A stretch of DNA of 32,820 nucleotides from Microsaccharimonas sp964523145 (GCA_964523145.1 CAZFYB010000008.1:1-32820); one strand, 5' to 3'; numbered from the stretch's first letter, positions 14,831-21,759 are shown. Notes: generated from the letters alone by a model not told the origin. Made by a program: numbers and translations.

Positions 14831-15706
14831 ATGAAGCAACGACTCTCGGTACGCGCTATCATTAATGAAGATGGCAAGGCATTGTTGTTGCGGCGGAGTA
14901 ATGGGCGGCCATCAATCTTAGGTAAGTATGAATTACCTGGTGGCAAACTTGCGTACGGGGAACAACCAGAAGATGCGCTGCGAAGGTACTTACACGATGA
15001 TGCTGGGCTGCATGTTAAAGCGGCGCAATTGTTCGATGCCGTTACTTATATTGACCATGATGATCGGGCTATCCAGTACGGCGTTATCGTGTATTTAGTA
15101 ACGCTTGCTCCGCAACGACACCCCATGAAACTAAGCGGAAATTATAATAAATACAAATGGCATTCGATGTCAGGCGTACAACAGTCTGAGTTGACTGATT
15201 TGACCCAGCTGCTGCTGGGAATTATTCAACAAGAAGAACTAACAGATAAAGCTCATGCTAAAATTAAAGCAAACGATGATAAAAAAACATCATCTGATAG
15301 TATAACTATATTCACCGATGGCGGGTCACGCGGGAACCCAGGTCCGTCAGCCGCCGGATTCGTTATTATAAACGACCGACAAGAAGTGATTGCTGAGGGC
15401 GGTGAATATTTGGGTATTACGACCAACAACCAAGCCGAATATCAGGGTGTACGCTTAGGCCTTGAAGAGGCGAAAAACCTCGGCTTCAAAAAAGTAGACT
15501 TTAAAATTGATAGCATGCTGGTCGTCAACCAAATGAAGGGCTACTATAAAATTAAAAATAGGGAACTATGGCCAATCCACGAACGGATTCGGTTGCTTAT
15601 GGCTGATTTTGCTCGCGTAACCTTTACTCATGTTCCACGTCAACTTAACCAATTAGCCGATGGCATGGTCAATAAGACGCTCGATGCGCAAAAGATTAAA
15701 GACTAA
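14831..15706 (+). CDS. Nudix-like domain fused to RNase HI domain
   Basis: A 291-residue protein starting MKQRLSVRAIINEDGK (ATG at 14831); a longer in-frame start at 14774 would lie before the promoter. Residues of about 1-135 are Nudix-like with a box at 38-60. The G, first E, R and final G-L are kept, but the REUxEExGU core reads RYLHDDAGL: the E of RE is Tyr and both metal-binding Glu are Asp. Residues of about 157-285 are an RNase HI domain with FTDGGSRGNPGP (D163), NNQAEY (E203), KIDSMLVVNQ (D227) and NQLADGMVN (D277), so the DEDD active site looks complete. It should cleave RNA in RNA-DNA hybrids; the Nudix part may bind or slowly hydrolyse a nucleotide. The next gene, a prepilin, follows after 4 nt. 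Confidence 0.87.
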   Translation: MKQRLSVRAIINEDGKALLLRRSNGRPSILGKYELPGGKLAYGEQPEDALRRYLHDDAGLHVKAAQLFDAVTYIDHDDRAIQYGVIVYLVTLAPQRHPMKLSGNYNKYKWHSMSGVQQSELTDLTQLLLGIIQQEELTDKAHAKIKANDDKKTSSDSITIFTDGGSRGNPGPSAAGFVIINDRQEVIAEGGEYLGITTNNQAEYQGVRLGLEEAKNLGFKKVDFKIDSMLVVNQMKGYYKIKNRELWPIHERIRLLMADFARVTFTHVPRQLNQLADGMVNKTLDAQKIKD

Positions 15707-15710
15707 CGCT

Positions 15711-16355
15711 ATGGACAGTATAAAAAAGACTGTCGCTAAAGGTTTTACGATCGTAGAGCTACTCATCGTTGTGGTAGTCATCGCTATTTTAGCGGCAATA
15801 GTATACGTATCGTATCAAGGGGTGACTTCGCAGGCGACAGCTTCAAAAACACTCGCTTTGGTGAAACAATGGGAACAGACTATTATTTTGTATCAATTTA
15901 CGAACCAGTTACTGCCCGATGATTGGACGTGCCTTGGTAATAACGTGAATGATTTCCCGGCTGATCCTACTAAAGCGATCGGGTTAGGGCAGTGTGAACG
16001 TAATATTATTGTGGCAAATTATCCGGCCGACTGGACGTCAGAGTATAAAGTAGTGCCAACCGCGGGGCAGACCATAGCCACCCCAGAGCTTTTACGGGCA
16101 AATGCCTCGCTGGCCCAAGGTGGCCTTGAGATGCATACCTATGGATCAAATGGCTATATACGCGGTATTATTTACGCATCGATATTTGACCCGGGGATGG
16201 CCCCTCAAGGTAAGCCTGGTGCGTATATCTTTTACGTACTAAAGGGTGAAGACTGTTCTTTGGGGATTCAACATCGCCTCTTGGGTGATTTACGAGTTTG
16301 TGCGCTTAAAATGACGACCGATAACTATGCGAGTGAGATTTACCAGCCAATTTAG
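15711..16355 (+). CDS. Type IV prepilin-like protein, seventh copy
   Basis: A 214-residue protein from the ATG at 15711, starting MDSIKKTVAKGFTIVELL; earlier in-frame starts lie inside the upstream gene. It has the same leader, signal and hydrophobic helix as the other prepilins. The head is larger and distinct, with four Cys (CLG, QCERN, DCSLG, VCALK) and no WW element. It contains ADWTSEYKVVP and HTYGSNGYIRGIIYASIFDPG. It sits far from the pilin cluster and follows an RNase HI gene after 4 nt, so it is probably cotranscribed with it. Its role is likely a minor pilin. Confidence 0.83.
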   Translation: MDSIKKTVAKGFTIVELLIVVVVIAILAAIVYVSYQGVTSQATASKTLALVKQWEQTIILYQFTNQLLPDDWTCLGNNVNDFPADPTKAIGLGQCERNIIVANYPADWTSEYKVVPTAGQTIATPELLRANASLAQGGLEMHTYGSNGYIRGIIYASIFDPGMAPQGKPGAYIFYVLKGEDCSLGIQHRLLGDLRVCALKMTTDNYASEIYQPI

Positions 16356-16368
16356 CATGAGTGTCGTG

Positions 16369-16374
16369 TATACT
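16369..16374 (+). promoter_or_regulatory. -10 box of rnpB
   Basis: TATACT preceded by TG, about 7 nt before the RNase P RNA. Confidence 0.6.
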
Positions 16375-16380
16375 ATTTGA

Positions 16381-16717
16381 TAGGCAGTCCGCTAGACGAC
16401 CGCTTGCGCGTTAAACCGTAAGAGGAAAGTCCGGGCAGCATAGGATAGGGCAGTTGTTAACGGCAACCGGGGGCAACCCTAGGGAAAGTGCCACAGAAAC
16501 AAAACCGCCGGTAAAACGGTAAGGGTGAAATGAGTGGGGTAAGAGCCCACAGCGTCATATGGCGACATATGGAGAAGGTAAACCCTGCCTGCTGCAAGGA
16601 GATCGGCATAAAAGAGTGTTCCGCTCGCCGGTCGCTACCCGCTTGAGTATACGAGCAATCGTATATCTAGATAGATGGTCGTCCTCGACAAAACCCGGCT
16701 TACAGGCTGGCTGCCAA
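16381..16717 (+). ncRNA. rnpB: RNase P RNA (bacterial type A-like)
   Basis: Conserved core elements are in the right order: GAGGAAAGTCCGGGC at 16422-16436 (CR-I region), CCACAGAAACAAAACC, GGTAAGGGTGAAA (CR-III) and AACCCGGCTTACAGG near the 3' end. The 5' GGCAG (16383-16387) pairs with CTGCC (16711-16715) to close P1. Length is about 335 nt. It is the catalytic RNA that trims tRNA 5' leaders and is flanked by its own -10 box and a terminator. Exact ends are estimates. Confidence 0.93.
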
Positions 16718-16724
16718 CAAATAA

Positions 16725-16747
16725 CCCCTCATAACGAGGGGCTTTTT
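16725..16747. terminator. Terminator shared by rnpB and rplT
   Basis: CCCCTC-ATAAC-GAGGGG followed by CTTTTTG on the plus strand. Read on the minus strand it ends in TTATTTG, so it can also stop the infC-rpmI-rplT transcript. Confidence 0.8.
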
Positions 16748-16771
16748 GTTGGTCGCGATAAAAGGAGTGAA

Positions 16772-17116
16772 CTATTTAGTAGCAGCTTTAAGTACTGCAG
16801 AGAATGCTGCAGGTTCGCTGACGGCTAATTCAGCCAATATCTTGCGGTCAAGTTCGATTTTGGTAGCCTTAAGGCCAGCAATAAACTTACCGTAGGTAGT
16901 GCCTTCAAGACGGGCAGCTGCGTTGATACGCGTAATCCAGAGGCCACGAAGGTCTCGCTTACGGTTACGGCGGTCGCGGTAGCTGTATTCTAGTGCACGA
17001 GTAACGGCTTGCTTAGCAAGACGGTAGCTACGTGTACGGTTGTGCTGCATGCCCTTTGCAGCTTTCAACATCTTTTTGTGACGGTTTCGGGCTGGAACGC
17101 TTCGTTTAACTCGCAT
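16772..17116 (-). CDS. rplT: Ribosomal protein bL20
   Basis: A 114-residue protein starting MRVKRSVPARNRHKKMLKAA, with the conserved RDLRGLWITRINAAAR and LEGTTYGKFIAGLK segments. It is a large-subunit assembly protein that also represses its operon in other bacteria. It follows rpmI across a TAATATG junction, giving the classic order infC-rpmI-rplT. Confidence 0.97.
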   Translation of the reverse strand: MRVKRSVPARNRHKKMLKAAKGMQHNRTRSYRLAKQAVTRALEYSYRDRRNRKRDLRGLWITRINAAARLEGTTYGKFIAGLKATKIELDRKILAELAVSEPAAFSAVLKAATK

Positions 17117-17117
17117 A

Positions 17118-17312
17118 TTAAATTCCTAGTGCTCGCTTAATGTTTTTAGCTGTACCACCAGTTACAATTGCGGTGGTATTAATGTTTCGTTTTCGGCTTT
17201 TGCTCTTCTTCGCAAGAAGGTGAGCGCCGAATGCGCGGCGGCGGGTAAGTTTACCAGTGCTGGTAACCTTGATCCGCTTTGCGGTACCCTTGTGGGTTTT
17301 CATCTTTGGCAT
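17118..17312 (-). CDS. rpmI: Ribosomal protein bL35
   Basis: A 64-residue protein starting MPKMKTHKGTAKRIKVTSTG, followed by KLTRRRAFGAHLLAKKSKSRKR, the bL35 signature. Its AAGGAG ribosome-binding site lies inside the last codons of infC, and the infC TAA is followed by T and the rpmI ATG, so translation is likely coupled. Confidence 0.96.
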   Translation of the reverse strand: MPKMKTHKGTAKRIKVTSTGKLTRRRAFGAHLLAKKSKSRKRNINTTAIVTGGTAKNIKRALGI

Positions 17313-17313
17313 A

Positions 17314-17823
17314 TTATTTACTCCTTATCACGACGCTTAAGTTGCGCCCGGCCATTTGTGGCTCATGCTCAAATACGGCAACGTCTTCCAACATTTCAGC
17401 TATTTTCTTAATCATGTCGTATCCCATTTCTCGGTGTGCGTTTTCACGACCACGGAAGAAGATTTGGATACGGACTTTGTGACCCTCAGCAAGGAACTCG
17501 CGTACTTTGCGTAGTTTGATGGTGAGGTCACCTGACCCGATCTTCAAACCAAAACGCATTTGCTTGAGTTCACTTTGTTTGCTGCTACGGCGATTTTTCT
17601 GCGCCTCTTTCATCTTTTGGTACTGGAATTTACCCCAGTCCACGATTTTAGCAACCGGTGGATCGGCGTTCGGAGAGATTTCTACCAGGTCAAGTCCGGC
17701 TTCTTCGGCGGCCTTCAGTGCGTCTGCACGACTGAGGATGCCAAGTTGTTCGCCTTCTTGTCCGATAACGCGCAGCTCAGATGCTCTGATTTGCTCGTTG
17801 ATGCGAATTGACTGGGTAGCTAT
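17314..17823 (-). CDS. infC: Translation initiation factor IF-3, AUA start codon
   Basis: From an ATA at 17823-17821 the frame gives 169 residues. Residues 1-75 are the N-domain (RINEQIRASELRVIG, EGEQLGILSR, LDLVEISPNADPPVAKIVDWGKF), then the linker helix and the C-domain (EIK-type KQMRFGLKIGSGD, FLAEGHKVRIQIFFRGRE). The family's first residues align only if translation begins about here. No ATG, GTG or TTG occurs in frame between the promoter and this point, and the next possible start (GTG at 17643) would remove the whole N-domain. AAGGAG lies 6 nt before the ATA. Non-canonical starts (AUU, AUC, AUA) are known for infC in several phyla and let IF-3 repress its own synthesis. First gene of infC-rpmI-rplT. 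Confidence 0.9.
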   Translation of the reverse strand: MATQSIRINEQIRASELRVIGQEGEQLGILSRADALKAAEEAGLDLVEISPNADPPVAKIVDWGKFQYQKMKEAQKNRRSSKQSELKQMRFGLKIGSGDLTIKLRKVREFLAEGHKVRIQIFFRGRENAHREMGYDMIKKIAEMLEDVAVFEHEPQMAGRNLSVVIRSK

Positions 17824-17937
17824 TGTTTTCTCCTTATGACCCTTTAGAAATTTTCGATTGAAATTTTTCTGTTGGGGTGCCGTTGATTTGTGAATAGCCG
17901 ATAGTTGGAATTATTGGCTGTTTTGAGCAGTTACTCA
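17824..17937 (-). promoter_or_regulatory. Leader of the infC operon
   Basis: About 110 nt of untranslated leader between the predicted start (about 17937) and the AUA codon. It contains TGAG-TAACTG-CTCA and a GCC...GGC hairpin. In other bacteria such leaders bind L20. I do not recognise a known L20-leader fold here. Confidence 0.4.
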
Positions 17938-17943
17938 GGCGTT

Positions 17944-17972
17944 ATTTTATCAAATTTTACAGGGTAATACAA
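17944..17972 (-). promoter_or_regulatory. Promoter of infC-rpmI-rplT
   Basis: On the minus strand, -35 TTGTAT (17972-17967), a 17-nt spacer and an extended -10 TGA-TAAAAT (17949-17944). It starts just beyond the comM stop. Confidence 0.65.
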
Positions 17973-17985
17973 GGGGTGAGTAGGA

Positions 17986-19503
17986 TTATGTTGTCAGATC
18001 ACCGCGAAATTGCAGCGCCTCGGCAACATGAGCCGGCTCGATATGAGTGCTTTGGGTGAGGTCGGCGATGGTGCGCGCTACGCGGAGAACCTTTAAACCG
18101 CTGCGATTGGTGAGGTTGAGTTTGGCTGTTGCTTGAGTCAGGAGCTCTTGGGCGCCTAGCGAGACATTGAAACACTTTTTTATCGTAAGAAGGGAAGCAT
18201 AAGCGTTGTATTCACCGCTACGTTTGTAGCGATTTTTTTGCATCGATCTCGCAATCATTATTGATTTTACCACAAGAGAATGTTGATTTTTTTGCATCGA
18301 TTTATTATCAAAAATGTGTTCAGTATTTGCCTTTTGTAATGTCAGCCTGAGGTCGATACGGTCCAGTAATGGGCCTGATATTTTCTTCTGATATGCCTGA
18401 ATTTGCCCGGCTGAACAACGACAGTGTACGGCCGAAGCATCCAAATAACCGCACGGGCAGGGGTTCATAGTGCCAACCAGAATAAAATCAGCTGGGTAGG
18501 TTATGCGGCCATGGCTTCGGGAAATAGAAATAGTGTGATCTTCTAGGGGTTGGCGAAGGGCTTCTAGGGCTGCGCGGCTATACTCGGGCATTTCATCTAA
18601 AAACAGCACCCCTTTATGCGCTAAGCTAATTTCACCAGGGCGTGGCTTCGCACCACCTCCGATAAGTGAGAGCAGGGTAGAGGTATGGTGCGGAGCTCTA
18701 AAGGGTGCTGTGGTGCGTACTGCTCCTTCGCTGCCGTTAGTTATGCTGTAAAGCTTGGTAACTTCAAGGATCTCTTGAGGGGTTAGTAAGGGGAGTAGGG
18801 TGGGGAGAGTCTGGGCGAGCAGTGTTTTACCGACCCCTGGTGGTCCACTCAATAGCAGATTGTGCCGACCAGCGGCAGCTATTTGTAGGGCGCGCTTGGC
18901 TTGAGTATGCCCTTTTATATCATCGAGAGTTGATAGGGTCTCTGGTTCAGATGATAGGGGTGGCTTGCTGTGTTGAGCCGGTGAGATAAGTACTTCACCC
19001 TTTAAGTGCAGGTATAGTGACTTCATATCGGCTACTGCATATACCTCAACACCCTCAATGAGTAATGCCTGAAAAGCGTTTTGAAGGGGCAGGAAGAGCC
19101 GCCGAGCCCCAGAAGTGCGTGTCGCTTCGGCTATGATGACAGCGCCCCGTACAGGGCGTAAGCGGCCGTCCAAAGCAAGCTCACCGGCAAAAACCGATCC
19201 GTACACCTCAGATTGCTTTAGCTTTCCGGCCGCAACCAACACGCTGAGGGCAATGGGAACATCAAATTGAGTTCCGTCTTTCGGTAATTCGGCTGGAGCA
19301 AGGTTAATAACCAGTTTACGGGCGGGGAAGTCGAGTAATGAGTTGGAAATTGCGCTCCTAACCCGTTGACGGGCTTCATCGATAGCTTTATTGCCCATAC
19401 CGACAATTTGTATGCCAGGTAAGCCCATTTTCATGTCGGTTTCGACCTCTATGAGTGAGCCGTTGAAGCCGGTTAATGCCACGGATTGTACGATTGCTAC
19501 CAT
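17986..19503 (-). CDS. comM: ComM/YifB family Mg-chelatase-like AAA ATPase
   Basis: A 505-residue protein with the three usual parts. Residues of about 1-170 are the Lon-like N-domain (VEVETDMKMGLPG..., INLAPAELPKDG, FDVPIALSVL). Walker A is GPPGVGKT at 220-227, Walker B is GVLFLDEMPEY at about 295-305, and a Mg-chelatase lid with CPCGYLD follows. The C-terminal domain has RVARTIADL and HVAEALQFR. ComM is a hexameric branch-migration helicase that extends donor DNA during natural transformation, which fits a naturally competent, pilus-bearing epibiont. The ATG at 19503 is leaderless: a -10 TAAAAT lies 6 nt upstream. It diverges from tmRNA. Confidence 0.93.
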   Translation of the reverse strand: MVAIVQSVALTGFNGSLIEVETDMKMGLPGIQIVGMGNKAIDEARQRVRSAISNSLLDFPARKLVINLAPAELPKDGTQFDVPIALSVLVAAGKLKQSEVYGSVFAGELALDGRLRPVRGAVIIAEATRTSGARRLFLPLQNAFQALLIEGVEVYAVADMKSLYLHLKGEVLISPAQHSKPPLSSEPETLSTLDDIKGHTQAKRALQIAAAGRHNLLLSGPPGVGKTLLAQTLPTLLPLLTPQEILEVTKLYSITNGSEGAVRTTAPFRAPHHTSTLLSLIGGGAKPRPGEISLAHKGVLFLDEMPEYSRAALEALRQPLEDHTISISRSHGRITYPADFILVGTMNPCPCGYLDASAVHCRCSAGQIQAYQKKISGPLLDRIDLRLTLQKANTEHIFDNKSMQKNQHSLVVKSIMIARSMQKNRYKRSGEYNAYASLLTIKKCFNVSLGAQELLTQATAKLNLTNRSGLKVLRVARTIADLTQSTHIEPAHVAEALQFRGDLTT

Positions 19504-19509
19504 TTCTTC

Positions 19510-19515
19510 ATTTTA
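19510..19515 (-). promoter_or_regulatory. -10 box of comM (leaderless)
   Basis: Minus-strand TAAAAT preceded by TG, 6 nt before the ATG. It lies within 40 bp of the divergent tmRNA promoter. Confidence 0.5.
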
Positions 19516-19548
19516 CAGAGGCAATTAGTAGAAAGTCATGAACTTTTT

Positions 19549-19557
19549 TGCTATAAT
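19549..19557 (+). promoter_or_regulatory. Extended -10 promoter of ssrA
   Basis: TGC followed by the consensus TATAAT (19552-19557), about 13 nt before the tmRNA 5' end. Confidence 0.75.
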
Positions 19558-19570
19558 AGGCAAGTAATGT

Positions 19571-19991
19571 GGGGCTGACACAGCTTCGACAAGAGGACTT
19601 TAACAGATTATTCCGCAAGTTGATTTACGCCCGTAAGGCGTTTTTGTAATTGCAAACACTATTGCTAAAGCAACCAGCGGTTTCGACCGTTTTGTAGAAA
19701 CTTTCGGTAAGGCATTCGTGCCTGCTGAACGCTCTATGGTTGCGCAAGCTGCCTAATTAGACAGCCATCGATTCACCTTAACGAAACGTAAGGGTGACGG
19801 TGTTATATACTCGTTTCTTATCTTCCACTAGGGCTGCTGCTAGGGGTTGAGACATTTTACAGCGAGACGATTTCTTCTTTTTCGCCAAACCTTTATGAAG
19901 AAAAAGTCTTTAACCGTTAGGAATGGCTAAGCTTGTAGACGAATAATAGGTTACCTTTTGGACCCGGGGGCAGTACCCGGCAGCTCCACCA
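19571..19991 (+). ncRNA. ssrA: tmRNA with a 34-codon tag reading frame
   Basis: The 5' GGGGCTG pairs with CAGCTCC at the 3' end (acceptor stem), with discriminator A and encoded CCA (19989-19991). GGGGCTGACACAGCTTCGAC is the typical tmRNA start. The tag frame opens after GTAATT with GCA AAC at 19652, matching the family pattern before and at the resume codon, and runs to TAA at 19754-19756. It encodes 34 residues, beginning ANTIAKATSG and ending MVAQAA. Usual tags have 8-15 residues with a hydrophobic -AA end. The T-loop reads GGCAGTA between CCGGG and CCCGG, not the standard TTCRANY. It rescues stalled ribosomes with SmpB (not in this window). Confidence 0.93.
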
Positions 19992-20003
19992 TTTAGTTTT
20001 ATG

Positions 20004-20037
20004 AAAAGACACCCGGATAGTTATTCGGGTGTCTTTT
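20004..20037 (+). terminator. Terminator of tmRNA
   Basis: AAAAGACACCCG and CGGGTGTCTTTT form a 12-bp stem with a 10-nt loop, beginning 12 nt after the CCA end. Confidence 0.9.
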
Positions 20038-20091
20038 GTGTATTAGGGCAGTGCTTGAACACTACATATATTGCTTTGTGCCACAATATGA

Positions 20092-20192
20092 ACCAAAAAA
20101 TAAAACAACCGCCTGCGAGGAACGGTTGTTTTCGTGGAGTTTTGCGGTAATTTTTATTTTTGGTCCCTGCATAATTTATTTACTCAGGAACT
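20092..20192 (-). ncRNA. Predicted small RNA, about 100 nt
   Basis: On the minus strand a consensus promoter (20227-20199) is followed about 60 nt later by an intrinsic terminator (stem AAAACAACCG/CGGTTGTTTT, 20132-20102) and an ATTTTTT tail. The transcript would run from about 20192 to about 20092. No ORF with a start near the 5' end ends before the hairpin, so a noncoding RNA is the simplest reading. The 5' half is AU-rich and unstructured, with ACCAAAAATAAAAATTACC, which would suit base-pairing. The family is not recognised. Confidence 0.5.
20102..20132 (-). terminator. Terminator of the predicted small RNA
   Basis: A 10-bp perfect stem with an 11-nt loop. The U-tract is strong only on the minus strand. 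Confidence 0.75.
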
Positions 20193-20198
20193 ACCCCT

Positions 20199-20227
20199 AT
20201 AATATGACGATAAACCGCTTGTGTCAA
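20199..20227 (-). promoter_or_regulatory. Consensus promoter of the predicted small RNA
   Basis: On the minus strand, -35 TTGACA (20227-20222), a 17-nt spacer and -10 TATTAT (20204-20199). Confidence 0.65.
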
Positions 20228-20853
20228 TGACTTTTTTAAAGATTTTTTGTGTAATTTAGGCAATAAATTCGAGGAGCAATTAGCTGTATCTGTTGAACAA
20301 GCCGCATATACAGTGGATAAATAGGTGAAGGGCTTTTGGGATGGTCGCTTTTTTTGTGATTTGGAATATTGTAGCTATTCAGTCGGCAGAATATTGGCTT
20401 GTGCTGAATGGTCGCACTGTCCGACTTTAAGTTCAGCAGACGAAAAGCTAACGAACTAGCTGAATAACCATGTGGTATTTTAGGTTTAATTTGTATGCAT
20501 GGCGGGCAATAGGTCTAGGTATGTTCAAGCAATTGGGAAATATTGTATGTGAGCTGACCGCAAGTTTTGCTAAGTGGGTCATTGGGCTACATATGTAATC
20601 CTTGGATATACAATGCATATACAAGATACATACATAATTTGTATATACAGCGAATAGAGAAGAAGCTTATTAGGAGTAATTTATTAGTAGGTGGACGAAA
20701 GTTCTGAAAATCCCATCTTCCTATAGAAAAAATCAAGACTATTCATACATAAAATATTATATTTACAACGATGTAAATAAATCATCATTAGATATATAAC
20801 ACCTTAAAGCGTACAGTTGTCAGAAAGAATACACAAATACACAACGATAATTA
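20228..20853. other. AT-rich noncoding stretch, no convincing gene
   Basis: No reading frame of note on either strand. It holds imperfect TATACA repeats around 20605-20648 (GATATACAA facing TTGTATATAC) and two tandem AATACACA units (20828-20844). I see no intact DnaA box, tRNA or known RNA. Confidence 0.5.
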
Positions 20854-20894
20854 GGTCAAAAAGTATTGACCCGAAGTACTGCTTATGCTACAGT
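20854..20894 (+). promoter_or_regulatory. Promoter with overlapping inverted repeat
   Basis: -35 TTGACC (20866-20871), a 17-nt spacer and an extended -10 TGC-TACAGT (20889-20894). The -35 is one arm of the inverted repeat GGTCAA-AAAGTA-TTGACC (20854-20871), which could be an operator. Predicted start is about 20901. No gene follows for 470 nt. Confidence 0.6.
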
Positions 20895-20900
20895 GATAAC

Positions 20901-21372
20901 AAGCTTTAAGAAAAACAAACACAACATTCAAAAAGCAGTTCACGACACCTTAACAATTCAACCGAGTACTGACCATTACTTTGACGGAAAAGTTGGCGGA
21001 ATTCACTAAAGATATATATTACTTGTTTTCGAGTATACGCACCTTTGTAGAGCCTTTTGGCGCTACTTGTCTTTATTGTTGGATTCGGCCAATGCTCCGC
21101 CTAAGGCGTTTGCCTTATAAAGTACCGGTGTGCCAAGAAAATTCCTATTTTATGTAAAGTAGTCATGAATCTTGGCGCACTGGGAATATAAGGTAGAGCA
21201 AACGGTTGCCCCGGGTTTTCCCGGAGCGGTCAGATAGTCTGCAGCGGTACGCTGTTCATTGGTTCACACGCCCATATTTATATTTTGCGGCGTCTGCTGC
21301 AACCAGAACATTTAGGCGTATCGCTCAGGCTCCATATTTAAAACTTATGCGGTATCGTATATAGTAACAGGG
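20901..21372 (+). other. ORF-free, hairpin-rich stretch downstream of a promoter; possible ncRNA
   Basis: No convincing ORF. Hairpins: GTAGAGCC-TTTT-GGCGCTAC with one mismatch near 21049-21068; an 11-bp pair GTGTGCCAAGA (21128-21138) and TCTTGGCGCAC (21170-21180); GCCCCGGG-TTTT-CCCGGAGC (21208-21227); and CAGCG-GTA-CGCTG (21242-21254). Two near-copies of CATATTTA...GCGG lie at about 21272-21291 and 21332-21352. It could be one or more structured RNAs. The family is not recognised. Confidence 0.4.
21360..21365 (+). promoter_or_regulatory. -10 box of the 128-residue membrane protein gene (leaderless)
   Basis: TATAGT with 7 nt to the ATG at 21373. Confidence 0.45.
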
Positions 21373-21759
21373 ATGTTACCACGAATTATTGCCACAACCT
21401 CTTTAGTAAGCCTCTGCGTACTAAGTGCACTCCTGACGTTTACCACGCCAGCGACTGCCGGCCCCTTTGGGCTACTCGTTTTGTTCATATCAGCTTATCT
21501 TACCTTTCTTGGTTTGATAAGCTTTTTTTTGTATGGAATAAATCGCCTTATTGTCAGCCTCGTCAGTGGTATGGCAGCGCGAAAGCCACTGAAACCAATG
21601 ACTTTCCGGCGAGCCTATCATTTTAGCGTAGTACTCGCAGCAGCACCGGTGATGCTGATTGGTATGCAGTCGGTTCGATCGATCGGTATCTATGAACTCC
21701 TCCTGGTTATTATCTTTGAAGTTATCGCCATTATTTATATCAGTCGCCGCATTCGTTAA
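21373..21759 (+). CDS. Small integral membrane protein, unknown function
   Basis: A 128-residue protein with four hydrophobic segments (about residues 4-28, 31-62, 83-100 and 104-124), a central basic loop (AARKPLKPMTFRRAY) and a basic C-terminus (SRRIR). No signature motif is seen and I do not recognise the family. Expression appears leaderless. It is followed 50 nt later by the promoter of a separate gene, so it is probably monocistronic. Adjacency to the secretion-ATPase locus is suggestive only. Confidence 0.7.
   Translation: MLPRIIATTSLVSLCVLSALLTFTTPATAGPFGLLVLFISAYLTFLGLISFFLYGINRLIVSLVSGMAARKPLKPMTFRRAYHFSVVLAAAPVMLIGMQSVRSIGIYELLLVIIFEVIAIIYISRRIR

Noticed and set aside
17314..17643. 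infC read as a 109-residue protein from GTG at 17643.
   Set aside because: This would remove the N-domain, which is plainly encoded upstream in the same frame.
20036..20230. A 64-codon frame on the plus strand after the tmRNA terminator.
   Set aside because: It covers the hairpin and promoter of the minus-strand RNA, has no ribosome-binding site or promoter, and its composition looks random.
20228..20900. Possible replication origin in the AT-rich gap.
   Set aside because: No intact DnaA box (TTATNCACA) is seen, dnaA and dnaN are absent, and only weak partial matches exist. Skew could not be computed.
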